A stretch of 64,000 bases of DNA from CAZGLR01 sp964526635. Its GTDB lineage: Bacteria; Zixibacteria; MSB-5A5; GN15; JAAZOE01. The DNA is taken from positions 1 to 64,000 of the forward strand of contig CAZGLR010000004.1 of assembly GCA_964526635.1 (NCBI GenBank), written 5' to 3'. Within the stretch, counting starts at the first letter, position 1; each line of letters begins with the position of its first letter. Below are positions 55,187 through 63,819 of the stretch, piece by piece. Under the pieces are notes generated by a model. It was not told where the DNA came from. It saw only the letters and a list, made by a program, of their open reading frames with translations, and did not search any database. The translations under genes and the position numbers were made by a program.

Positions 55187-56068
55187 CTATTTCTGAGTCG
55201 CTTTTTGTTCGAAAAAAGAAATTACTGCTATGTATGTGGATTCTATTTGCTCCGATGTAGGAGATATCGGCTGAAACTTAACATCCTGACATTTCTCAAT
55301 CCACGACGTCAATTTGACTTTTTCCTCACTGTCGTCCAGTTCCGCTATCGCCTCAAGAACTTCCTGCCCGGTTTTCCCGGCCAGGTGCAGGCTGTGTTCT
55401 GTCTCAAGATACCGAATCAGCAGCCGGTAGAGCCGTGAATAAAACTGCTTGCCTTCAGATACGGTCTCGCGCCTGATCTGTTCCAGTTCATTAATCAGCG
55501 GCCGCTGTGTGTCCTTTTCGGTGTCCTCTCGCCTGCGGGGTCCGGAAACTGCCCAGATTAGACCTCCGCAACCCAGTACGACAACAGCCAGCAATATACC
55601 GATGATTATATCCTGTGGCCGGGTGCGAGTCGGTTTCGGGATGGGCTTGTCTATCTCGACAGTAATCCGGCCGGTTTCAAGGGTATGGGACTCTCCGGTT
55701 TCGCGGTTTTGGGCGGTGATGACTATCGGTTCAATAACACCGGTACCATAGTCGATCGGTTTGAGATAATACGTATAGATTCGGGTAGTAATTTCATCGC
55801 CATCATCATTCCGGCCGCTGGAAATAGACGTCGCTGATCCTGCCGCCTCGAGCTTTTGCAGAGTCGGTGTAGGATAGGCATCCAGTTCATACAAATATGG
55901 TTCCCCCTGCCAACTGAGCCGCACGGTCAGAGTATCGGTATTTTCAAAGGCTATCGCGACCGAAGAAACCTCAGCCGATAATTCAATATTTTTGGCTTCC
56001 ACGCCGCTGATCGAAAGAACCAGACAGAAGCTGATGAACCATCCTGCAAGAGTGATAACTTTTTCCAT
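55187..56068 (-). CDS. Short BatD-like membrane protein, first gene of the Bat operon
   Basis: About 293 residues from ATG 56068 (GTG 56077 possible). Signal peptide (to about 25), an Ig-like periplasmic segment, a membrane segment near 155-175 (DIIIGILLAVVVLGCGGLIW) and a cytoplasmic helical domain (FYSRLYRLLIRYLETEHSL). The same layout as the 358-residue protein at 50755-51831, though with little obvious sequence identity. Not recognised as a named family. No Shine-Dalgarno is visible. It precedes the MoxR gene by 12 bases. Confidence 0.7.
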   Translation of the reverse strand: MEKVITLAGWFISFCLVLSISGVEAKNIELSAEVSSVAIAFENTDTLTVRLSWQGEPYLYELDAYPTPTLQKLEAAGSATSISSGRNDDGDEITTRIYTYYLKPIDYGTGVIEPIVITAQNRETGESHTLETGRITVEIDKPIPKPTRTRPQDIIIGILLAVVVLGCGGLIWAVSGPRRREDTEKDTQRPLINELEQIRRETVSEGKQFYSRLYRLLIRYLETEHSLHLAGKTGQEVLEAIAELDDSEEKVKLTSWIEKCQDVKFQPISPTSEQIESTYIAVISFFEQKATQK

Positions 56069-56134
56069 AATAAGCACTTAATAAAGCGGCCAGGGTATCT
56101 GCCGTCAAGTTTAAAGCTGTCCTCCATTACTCGT

Positions 56135-56165
56135 TTTATACCGCTGGGACGGCGAAAGTTTTCAA
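56135..56165 (-). promoter_or_regulatory. Candidate promoter of the Bat operon
   Basis: TTGAAA (56160-56165) and TATAAA (56135-56140) on the minus strand with a 19-base spacer, about 65 bases ahead of ATG 56068. A second pair TTGACG (56103-56108) and TATTAA (56078-56083), also 19 apart, lies closer to the start. Either could serve the operon; both have long spacers. Confidence 0.35.
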
Positions 56166-56188
56166 GAAAAATTCCCCGAATATTGTTA

Positions 56189-57043
56189 TCAATACGCCTT
56201 GCCCACCAGTAACGCGGCCAACGCCGGCAGCATCTGCAGCTTGATCAGCAGTGCTATTTTGCCGACATTTGATTGACCGGCGGGAAAAAACAATAGCAGA
56301 ATTTCGACAAATAGCGGTGCCAGGACCATAATTCCGACTATGATCATAAAGAGATCAGAAAACCATCCCCGGAGCCAGGATGCAATACAAACAACGCTTA
56401 ATATGATAGCCGAAACCATAGCTACCAAAGCGGCCGAGGATTGACCATATTTAATGGGCAGCGTTTTGCTGCCGGTCCGAGCGTCCCCCTCGGCATCGGC
56501 CATATCTTTGACTATTTCCCGACTGAAATGCATGCAGAATGCGAATATTCCGGCCAAAATCGGCCCGGGCACGGCGACAACGGCTGCCAGGCCATAGGCA
56601 GAGGCTGCAAAGACAAACGGCAAACCGCCAAGGAGGGCTACGACGACATTGCCGGCCACCATGATGTGTTTTAAAGAAAGGTCGTACCAAATCAATCCGA
56701 TGATCGCTCCGGCGGCCAGAAGTCTCCCGGGCCACGACATGGGGATCATCAATCCCAGCGCAACCAGGAAAAACAGGGCGGCAAAGACATACGCCTGCCC
56801 GGAAGACAATGTTCCCATTGGCAATGGACGGTGCGGGTGATTGGTTTTATCAGATGAATAATCAACAATGTCGTTGAGGATGTTGCCGAATCCGCAGATA
56901 AAGAACGCCGCGGCGGGGTAGATATAATTCAACGGAGCGAGCTGATCTCCGGGCAGCAAATAATACCCGACTATAACCCCGAAGGCCGCAATCAGGCAGT
57001 TGCCCAGGCGCATCACGGCGCAATATGCCACCAGTAATCTCAT
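56189..57043 (-). CDS. UbiA family prenyltransferase (DGGGP synthase-like)
   Basis: Integral membrane prenyltransferase, 284 residues, about eight or nine membrane segments. First Asp-rich motif NDIVDYSSD (N57, D58, D61, D65) and second DMADAEGD (D180, D183, D187) are intact. The short length, NDIVDYSSDKTNHPHRPLP region and DAEGDARTGSKTLPI resemble geranylgeranylglycerol-phosphate geranylgeranyltransferases and chlorophyll or menaquinone enzymes of the same branch. Substrate is not provable by eye. It follows the Omp85 gene by 35 bases. Confidence 0.85.
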   Translation of the reverse strand: MRLLVAYCAVMRLGNCLIAAFGVIVGYYLLPGDQLAPLNYIYPAAAFFICGFGNILNDIVDYSSDKTNHPHRPLPMGTLSSGQAYVFAALFFLVALGLMIPMSWPGRLLAAGAIIGLIWYDLSLKHIMVAGNVVVALLGGLPFVFAASAYGLAAVVAVPGPILAGIFAFCMHFSREIVKDMADAEGDARTGSKTLPIKYGQSSAALVAMVSAIILSVVCIASWLRGWFSDLFMIIVGIMVLAPLFVEILLLFFPAGQSNVGKIALLIKLQMLPALAALLVGKAY

Positions 57044-57078
57044 ATCTGAATCTCCGGAAGCCTAAGCGGTGAGTCAAC

Positions 57079-58734
57079 TTAAAAGCGGGTGATGAGTGTC
57101 ACATGCACTTTGCCATCGTTGAAGCTGTCTCCCTCGCCCCAGCCGAATTCGATTTTGGCACTGGCCGACCGTGAGCCGGCAAACAACCCAAAACCGGAAG
57201 CGAGAAAGATGTCATCGATGGTTTCGAGGGGATCATCTCCGGCTGATTGGCGGCCATAAACATATCCAATATCAAAAAACGGATACATCGCAAATTCGCG
57301 CGATGGTCTCAACCGCAGTTCGATCTGGCCCAGGGCAATGCGCTGTCCGGCAAAACGGTTCTCGGTATATCCGCGCAGAGAATTATGTCCGCCCAGCTTG
57401 TATAATTCCGACAAGTCCGGCAAATCGCGATCAGTGAGCAGAATTTTCGCATGGCCATGAAGATGGAAAACCAACCGCGGCAGCAGGGGAACGTAAGCGT
57501 GGCCATCGATTTCAAACGACGATTCATCATCGATGTTTTCAGTGCCGTCGCGGCCACTTTCCGATACACGGTGGATAAAGGCGGCCCGCAGCGATGTGGT
57601 GTAACCCGACCGTGGATTGACCGGTTCCTTCAGACTGGAAGTAAGATATCCCACAGTGGCCATCAATCTCGTCACGCGATTCTGGGATGCCAGTTGGGGA
57701 TCAACGCGATGCCACTGTGCACCGGCGCTGAACCGTGTATCGCGGCGACTCAAAAGTGATATATCAATACCGAGTTCAAATTCATTATATGATGAATCAT
57801 AATCCTGTTGCGAGACGGTGAATGCCGCCTCCACATGGCTCGGTATAAAAAATGGTTGAGCATAGGAAAATTCCACCAGGGATGAAAAGCGATCCTTGCG
57901 ATCATACAGCAGTCGGATTTTACGACCCGAACCGAATAAATTGGCCGATTCAAACAAAATCCGACCAACAAAACCGCCCGATTGATTTCCCTGTTCGGGA
58001 ACATACCCGCCACCGAACTGCACCTGGTTGGACTTGTACTCACTTAGATAATACACCAGTTGCGCTGCCTGATAATCAGGTGTCGGAATCACGCGCGGTC
58101 CGGAATCTACCGCCAGATAACCGCCCTTCTCCAGATTGTCAACAGTGCTGGCCAGCAATCCCGGACTCAGGCTGTCGCCGGATTGCACCCCGGCCAGTCT
58201 GGCCAGGAATGTACGATTCATCCGTCCCGCCCCCTTGAAACGAACCTGATCGACGCCAACCTGTGTACCGGTAATCAGCCGAAAGGCCAGATTGAGTCGC
58301 AGCGAATCCAGAGAAGCCCTATCCAGGGACAGCGATGCGAAGTAGTAACCATCGTCCCACCACTGCTCCAGTAATTCAGTACGGATTGCATTGATCTGTT
58401 CCTGACCGGCAGGACGGTCAAAATTGTTACTTGTATCGGTTTCGATTACACCATCGTATGGTATCGTTGTTATCGCGACCTGCCCGATACGGTATTGCGG
58501 TCCGGATGTTACAAATATCGAATCATTTCGCTTGAGTATTTTATAATCGAAATAGCCGAGAGTTTCCAGGACTGATCCCATACTGTCGGCAACACGTGAG
58601 GTCTGTAGTATTTTGAAAACGTCTTGCAGCCGGCGGCAGGTAGTACTTGACAATGCCTCATCGCATACAACCGTCTCTCCGGCCGCACGGGACAGCCCGG
58701 CACAGTATCCAAGCACAGCAAGCAGCATCACCAT
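57079..58734 (-). CDS. Omp85 family outer-membrane protein
   Basis: About 551 residues from ATG 58734 (an open frame reaches 58797). Signal peptide, two or three POTRA-like modules (~40-235; VRFKGAGRMNRTFLARLAGVQSGD is cut here to FLARLAGVQSGD), then a barrel with FVGRILFESANLFGSGRKI, GGHNSLRGY (the Omp85 VRGY-type L6 loop, LRGY here) and C-terminal strand ending LITRF. Shorter than BamA, nearer TamA or ShlB-like members. It starts seven bases after the SprA-like gene and probably works with it. Confidence 0.87.
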   Translation of the reverse strand: MVMLLAVLGYCAGLSRAAGETVVCDEALSSTTCRRLQDVFKILQTSRVADSMGSVLETLGYFDYKILKRNDSIFVTSGPQYRIGQVAITTIPYDGVIETDTSNNFDRPAGQEQINAIRTELLEQWWDDGYYFASLSLDRASLDSLRLNLAFRLITGTQVGVDQVRFKGAGRMNRTFLARLAGVQSGDSLSPGLLASTVDNLEKGGYLAVDSGPRVIPTPDYQAAQLVYYLSEYKSNQVQFGGGYVPEQGNQSGGFVGRILFESANLFGSGRKIRLLYDRKDRFSSLVEFSYAQPFFIPSHVEAAFTVSQQDYDSSYNEFELGIDISLLSRRDTRFSAGAQWHRVDPQLASQNRVTRLMATVGYLTSSLKEPVNPRSGYTTSLRAAFIHRVSESGRDGTENIDDESSFEIDGHAYVPLLPRLVFHLHGHAKILLTDRDLPDLSELYKLGGHNSLRGYTENRFAGQRIALGQIELRLRPSREFAMYPFFDIGYVYGRQSAGDDPLETIDDIFLASGFGLFAGSRSASAKIEFGWGEGDSFNDGKVHVTLITRF

Positions 58735-58741
58735 GTTCAGC

Positions 58742-61700
58742 CTAAAAACGTGCAACCAGTTCTCCTCGTCCGATGAATTCCGATGGTGCATTTTCAAAGA
58801 AGCGATTTTTTATGTTCAGTGACAGCCGCATCTTTTGACCGATATCGTAATTGACTCTCAGATCCAGTAATCCCGATTGCCCAAAACGGCGACCATCGGT
58901 AATCAGGTATTCTGGTTGATCGAAGGGTTGTTTCCGGGTGATACGTGAAAACTCGGTTGTAAAACGGATCTCTCCGGTACCCTTGCGCCGAAAGACCAGT
59001 TCATTGCCGATAATAACCCCCTCAGCTCGACCGATTGACGAACGAGCCGTGAGGCTCAGATAGGCCGCCTGTGGTGTCCAGCGCAAAACACCCTCGGTTA
59101 TTATGGCTGCCGTCCGATATTTACGTTCAATCAGTTCCAGCGGTACAAAACCCAGGCCGGATTCGCTGGTCCATTTTTCGCGCCATTCAACTTCCATCCG
59201 CAAATCCTCAAATGGTTCAGCTTTGAATGTAATCGTATGCGACTTATTCAGGCGATACAAGTCACCGGGAGGGGCCTGTTCGTTAAACTGATTGATAAAG
59301 GCATAATTCAGCACATAAAAATTGGCCACAGGCCAGACCAGGGCCTGATACGATTCCTGCACACGGCGGCTGAGAAAATCGCTTTCCGACGGACTCACCC
59401 AGGGCGCCAGCCAGGTCATGGTACGGGTATCGTTTCCACTGATTTCTTCCCGCACGCTGGTGCGCACACGGAAGGCCACGAGTGAAAATGCCTGCTTCAG
59501 TTTCGATACAACCGGCCATCGTCCGGGATAGAGAGTCACGCTATGTGTTTTCTCCGCAACGAGCACATCGGTAAATTCGCCGGTTTCCTCAGTGACGCGA
59601 ATATAGTCGCCATCGGGATCAGGCAAAAACTGATCATCTTCAAAGCGATAGTCCCCCTCACCATTTCCGACTTCGAGATACCGGAAACTGAGATTGCGGG
59701 CACTTTCATCATTCTGGCGATACTCCGCCCGAATGCTTATCCAGCCCGATTGCGGCGTATATCGCAGGCCGGTCTGAAACAGCCGCTGGCTGCGATCGGT
59801 CCGGTCGCTGTCCAGACGGTGCTGCTCGAGGTATCGTCCCCGAATCGAGATTGCCAGGCGACCGAACCGTTCCTCGGAAACAACCTCGATCTGATCCAAA
59901 CGGGGGCCGCGGAGTTCTGTACTTCCCAGATTGTATTCAAGACGGCGCGAGACTACGACTGTCGTCCGGCGAATGCCGAAAGTGACCATGTGCTGATGGA
60001 ATCTTTCGCCATCGGGGATACTGTCGAAATAATTCTCCCGGGTTTCACGTTGAAAAGAATAGGCCAGGCGCAGAGGAGTCATGAGACTGATACCGCTTCC
60101 GGCCCGGATATTCTGATATCGTCCGGTTATGCGATCGGTCGCGTCATCATAGCTCTCGCTTTTGAGAATTGTCAGCGATGGCTCAATCCCCCACTCCGGA
60201 CGCCATTCGATTTTACTCCCGACCTGATAAGCCCGAATATTATCGGCGAATCTAATAAATCCGCCGGATCCCTCGATGGAGATTTTGGTGAGCTTGAATA
60301 TGGTGCGGGTATTGCCATAGAATTCATCGCCCTGCGGCAATAATATCGGCAGTGACCAGGTGCGAAAAAAATCCGGCGTGTATAGCCGTGCATTGGGTAA
60401 AAATCCCTTCTGACGAAAACGGCTGTCGAGACTTACTTCCCATGTGCCACGCAGATGATGGTAGCTGGCTTTAACCAGACTGTGGTGATTATCCTGGTCA
60501 TCCAGCGGCGAAACCAGATTCGGGTCACGGATACTGGCCTGATAGGAAAGCGTAAAACGGCCGCGGTCGTATGGCCTGATATCCAGTGCGGCAGACACGA
60601 AGTCAGTTCTGGATGGCAACGGAATAAACACCACCGGCAGATACCCCCCCTGCCCCGCGCCCACAAATTCATACACATCACCACCGAGATACCGGTAGTC
60701 GCCATGGCCGGCCCCCACGTTGGAAAACGTGACCCGGTATTCTCCGGCGCCCTCACCAATGAACTGATAGATGGGTCGGCCCAGTGAGTCAGTGGTTTGA
60801 ACGTATGGTCCGGTGCTGTCGGCCACAGCCCCATCGCGTTGCGCCAGCGAGGTCGAGTCGCCGGCCTGTTCGAGGATGATCTGTTCTGTCTCCGAGAGTG
60901 AACCGAAGCGAAGGCGGTTCTTCTCATCGCTTTCGCGACGAAATCCGAAAGACAATGAGACAACACTGTCGCCAAACTGCACATCGCCGATGGCGTCGAG
61001 AGTAACCCGCTGATAGTCGCTGGACGATGCCTCGTAGTCGATCTCGATGCGACTTCGCGAAGTAATCAGGATCGATGGCGAAAAGGTAATACGACCGGAG
61101 GCATAATCCATGACATAATGTCGATCGCTGCCGCTTTCCAGACGGCGGCCGTCGACATAGACCCTCTCCGATCCGGGCACGACACCGGCCGGGCGGCTAT
61201 CGCGACCGGTGAGCTGATATGGCCCCTGGCGGCCGTCGACGCCGCGCAGTGAGATGGATTGATATTCACCGAGGGGGCGTCCAATGTCGGCGCCGATGGT
61301 AGTCTGCTTGGAAAAGTAGGTCGCCCCCACCCCGGTCATCCGTTTTTCCGGGAGATTCGCCACCGGCAGCGTGCGAATATCGCCGCCGGTCGCTTTGACG
61401 TGGCGTCCACTGATTTCAAAAAAATAGCTGTCGAGTTCGGAGAGAATTGTCGTTCCGCCCAGGCCGCGCAGGGTACTGCCGACTGAACCAAGTCGATCGG
61501 AAATCGAGCCGCGTATGCGCAGGCTGTCAGTAAAAGTGGCCTCAAACTCGACGTTCAACCCTTGAGAAAAACGGCTGCCGCCGGACTGCCCGACCGCCAT
61601 ACTGAATGATTTATTGCCGGAGAGATCAAAAGTCAGCAAACCCGGTGATTTGCCGTGTTGTTTGGCATCCTGTATTGCCAGTTCCCGAGGTTTCAGCGAA

Positions 61701-62092
61701 ACCTGTCCGCGTTCGACAGCATGGCCGACTGTCTGAACCAGCCATTCGGGCAGCCGATACAGCGAAATTGTAATAGAATCGCATCTGACCGAATCGGCAA
61801 ACACAACCCGTCCAAGGCGATAGTCGATTGCATATTGGATATCACGGGTGAGCATGCCGCCGTCGCACCAGACCGTATCGGACATCGCCGCCACCGGTCC
61901 GATTCCCGAAGACAAAATTGCGTGCGGTGCAGTCTTTGCTATTGCGATATGGAACTGCTCGGCTCGAAGCGTCTGAGGGCACAACGAACAAAGAATATAA
62001 ATCAGGGTAACAACACAAGGGGTGATATCGACGGGAAATCGTATGGATCTACTTCCCGGCGTAGATGATTTTGTAGATGAGGATACGGTCAT
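58742..62092 (-). CDS. Large SprA-like outer-membrane barrel protein
   Basis: About 1116 residues from ATG 62092; the frame opens at 62137 and the start is uncertain because it must overlap the preceding gene. A hydrophobic stretch ending in LRAEQ looks like a signal peptide. Two modules of the pattern DYxxGxixF are visible (DYRLGRVVF ~90-100 and DYASGRITF ~325), the second preceded by DGRRLESGSD; SprA of this window has GKRLQKGADYNIDYDFGTL. A segment GGDIRTLPVANL also parallels SprA GNTTLNLPATQF. The rest is beta-strand rich and ends in ELVARF with terminal Phe. No characterised homologue is known to me; outer-membrane location is likely. Confidence 0.72.
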   Translation of the reverse strand: MTVSSSTKSSTPGSRSIRFPVDITPCVVTLIYILCSLCPQTLRAEQFHIAIAKTAPHAILSSGIGPVAAMSDTVWCDGGMLTRDIQYAIDYRLGRVVFADSVRCDSITISLYRLPEWLVQTVGHAVERGQVSLKPRELAIQDAKQHGKSPGLLTFDLSGNKSFSMAVGQSGGSRFSQGLNVEFEATFTDSLRIRGSISDRLGSVGSTLRGLGGTTILSELDSYFFEISGRHVKATGGDIRTLPVANLPEKRMTGVGATYFSKQTTIGADIGRPLGEYQSISLRGVDGRQGPYQLTGRDSRPAGVVPGSERVYVDGRRLESGSDRHYVMDYASGRITFSPSILITSRSRIEIDYEASSSDYQRVTLDAIGDVQFGDSVVSLSFGFRRESDEKNRLRFGSLSETEQIILEQAGDSTSLAQRDGAVADSTGPYVQTTDSLGRPIYQFIGEGAGEYRVTFSNVGAGHGDYRYLGGDVYEFVGAGQGGYLPVVFIPLPSRTDFVSAALDIRPYDRGRFTLSYQASIRDPNLVSPLDDQDNHHSLVKASYHHLRGTWEVSLDSRFRQKGFLPNARLYTPDFFRTWSLPILLPQGDEFYGNTRTIFKLTKISIEGSGGFIRFADNIRAYQVGSKIEWRPEWGIEPSLTILKSESYDDATDRITGRYQNIRAGSGISLMTPLRLAYSFQRETRENYFDSIPDGERFHQHMVTFGIRRTTVVVSRRLEYNLGSTELRGPRLDQIEVVSEERFGRLAISIRGRYLEQHRLDSDRTDRSQRLFQTGLRYTPQSGWISIRAEYRQNDESARNLSFRYLEVGNGEGDYRFEDDQFLPDPDGDYIRVTEETGEFTDVLVAEKTHSVTLYPGRWPVVSKLKQAFSLVAFRVRTSVREEISGNDTRTMTWLAPWVSPSESDFLSRRVQESYQALVWPVANFYVLNYAFINQFNEQAPPGDLYRLNKSHTITFKAEPFEDLRMEVEWREKWTSESGLGFVPLELIERKYRTAAIITEGVLRWTPQAAYLSLTARSSIGRAEGVIIGNELVFRRKGTGEIRFTTEFSRITRKQPFDQPEYLITDGRRFGQSGLLDLRVNYDIGQKMRLSLNIKNRFFENAPSEFIGRGELVARF

Positions 62093-63008
62093 TGGCGCCA
62101 TCGGCAACAAACAAACGATTTCTGGGCGCCATAGCAAGCGCAGTTATTTCACCAAAGGCCGCGGGGTCGGACTGGGAATGGGAAATGCTTAACTGGACGT
62201 CACCAGCGGCATTCAACACCAGCAATTTGCGGCTTGGCTTATCAAATACCCATAAGCTGCCGGTTTCTTCAAGGGCAATGGTTGTCGGCCGTTCCAGGCT
62301 GTCGGATTCAACATCATCAATATAATTGCCAAGGTCGTCATAGATCGTAATCCGGCCATTCCCGGCATCGGCCACATACAAAAACTCACGATAATCGATA
62401 TCGATGTCAAGCGGTTCCAAAAGCGACCCGGCGCCATAGCCAAAATCGCCAATGTACCGGCTGAAACGATTGAAATTATCCATCCGCACCAGGCGGGAAT
62501 TATCATAATCGGCAACAGTTATTTCTCCGAGTTGCGAGATGACAATCCCGCTGAGGGCGCCCTCGTTCGGGATGATTGCATCCGGCTCCTCTTCGACCGG
62601 TATCTCTTCGATAAATCCGAGGTTGGCGTCCAGTCGCACCACCCGATGATTGCGGCTGTCGGCCACATAGAGATTAAGGCCGCGATCAAGATAAAGATCC
62701 ATCGGCCGATGAAATCGTCCGATCCCGAGACCATAGCTGCCGTAATCACGGACCGGGGTACGATCAATACCGAATTTTATGATGCGATGATTATCAGTAT
62801 CAGCGACATAAAATTCATCGTTGCGGGAGACCGCCAGTCCCGATGGATTGGCCAGAGGAGCGCCCAGGACCAGGCCGGAGATTTCAGATTCGAGTTCAAG
62901 ACCGACCGGTTGGATGTCGGCGCGGCGGTTTTCCGCGGGGGGCTGTTGCTTCCCGGCCTGACAGGAAACAAGCGATAGAAGGCATAGTATGAAAATTACT
63001 GATCGCAT
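62049..63008 (-). CDS. NHL-repeat lipoprotein
   Basis: 319 residues. Lipoprotein signal with lipobox LVSC (Cys16), then six NHL-type beta-propeller blades with recurring FYVADTDNHRIIKF, LYVADSRNHRVVRL, ITVADYDNSRLVRM, LYVADAGNGRITIY and LFVADGANDRILIY. Likely a periplasmic or surface propeller that binds a protein or glycan. It overlaps the start of the SprA-like gene, suggesting joint production. Confidence 0.88.
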   Translation of the reverse strand: MRSVIFILCLLSLVSCQAGKQQPPAENRRADIQPVGLELESEISGLVLGAPLANPSGLAVSRNDEFYVADTDNHRIIKFGIDRTPVRDYGSYGLGIGRFHRPMDLYLDRGLNLYVADSRNHRVVRLDANLGFIEEIPVEEEPDAIIPNEGALSGIVISQLGEITVADYDNSRLVRMDNFNRFSRYIGDFGYGAGSLLEPLDIDIDYREFLYVADAGNGRITIYDDLGNYIDDVESDSLERPTTIALEETGSLWVFDKPSRKLLVLNAAGDVQLSISHSQSDPAAFGEITALAMAPRNRLFVADGANDRILIYKIIYAGK

Positions 63009-63011
63009 ATA

Positions 63012-63815
63012 TTAAAAACGGCGAGCAATTGATATCCCTACCCGGGGGTTTTCGGAAAACACATCGGAATCGATGTTCAGCTTATAATCGCCGAATTCGG
63101 TAATCGATCGCGCCTGCCGGTTGACGGCTTTGACTGTCCGGTACGTATCGATCCCGGCAATGACTCGATTGACGAACGCCAATGCCAGCAGGAAATTGGA
63201 ATTGCGTTCGGCGCGTTTTGAATCCTCCACCAGTTCCTTGTAGTGCAGACGATCGGTGTCGGATTCCCATTGCCAGTAATTTTCGGGGGTATCGGATAAC
63301 CCGCTGCGTTCCGGAAAAAACAGCAGGCCGAGCTGATTGAATTCATCGCGAGACTCGTAGAATCCGACCCAGTCATAAAATTCATTACTGCGGTCGCCCG
63401 GCGGCAGTCCCGCGCGCGCGGTGGCGAACGCCTGGAAATCATCTTCTTTCCAGTCGCCGTAAACGCGATAGGCGATAAACCCGGCCCAGATACCAAGTTC
63501 GGCGCCCATAAAGACCTGTCCCCGAAATTTGGCCCCGGCATAATACTGGCCGGCACCAGGAAAGAGAATCGACAGCAGCATCGCTTTCTGCATCGAGACT
63601 TTTTCCGGTCGATCCTGCCGGTCGTCACCCAGAGGGTTCTTTCTGACATCACGCATATCCAAATCGACATCACCGGCTGAGAAGGCCAGATATGGCGCTG
63701 TGACCGGCGAATAAACCGGCTGCGTCAGGTCAATCGGTGCCACATCGCCGCCCTGATCGGCAAGGCCGATGCCGGCGCAGACAAGACACATGCTTACAAG
63801 AATCAGAATTCGCAT
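63012..63815 (-). CDS. DUF5683-type membrane protein
   Basis: 267 residues. Signal peptide (~1-19), then a hydrophobic core LLSILFPGAGQYYAGAKFRGQVFMGAELG (given here in part: ILFPGAGQYYAG) which is the mark of DUF5683 and similar envelope proteins of the FCB group. The C-terminal LALAFVNRVIAGIDTYRTVKAVN segment and the final SIARRF with terminal Phe suggest an outer-membrane barrel or membrane-embedded end. Function unknown. It begins the readable locus after the partial upstream gene, with a gap of four bases. Confidence 0.75.
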   Translation of the reverse strand: MRILILVSMCLVCAGIGLADQGGDVAPIDLTQPVYSPVTAPYLAFSAGDVDLDMRDVRKNPLGDDRQDRPEKVSMQKAMLLSILFPGAGQYYAGAKFRGQVFMGAELGIWAGFIAYRVYGDWKEDDFQAFATARAGLPPGDRSNEFYDWVGFYESRDEFNQLGLLFFPERSGLSDTPENYWQWESDTDRLHYKELVEDSKRAERNSNFLLALAFVNRVIAGIDTYRTVKAVNRQARSITEFGDYKLNIDSDVFSENPRVGISIARRF

Positions 63816-63819
63816 AGGA

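Noticed and set aside
59543..60343. 266-codon plus-strand frame inside the SprA-like gene
   Set aside because: No start context, no recognisable domain, and fully covered by the long beta-rich protein on the other strand.
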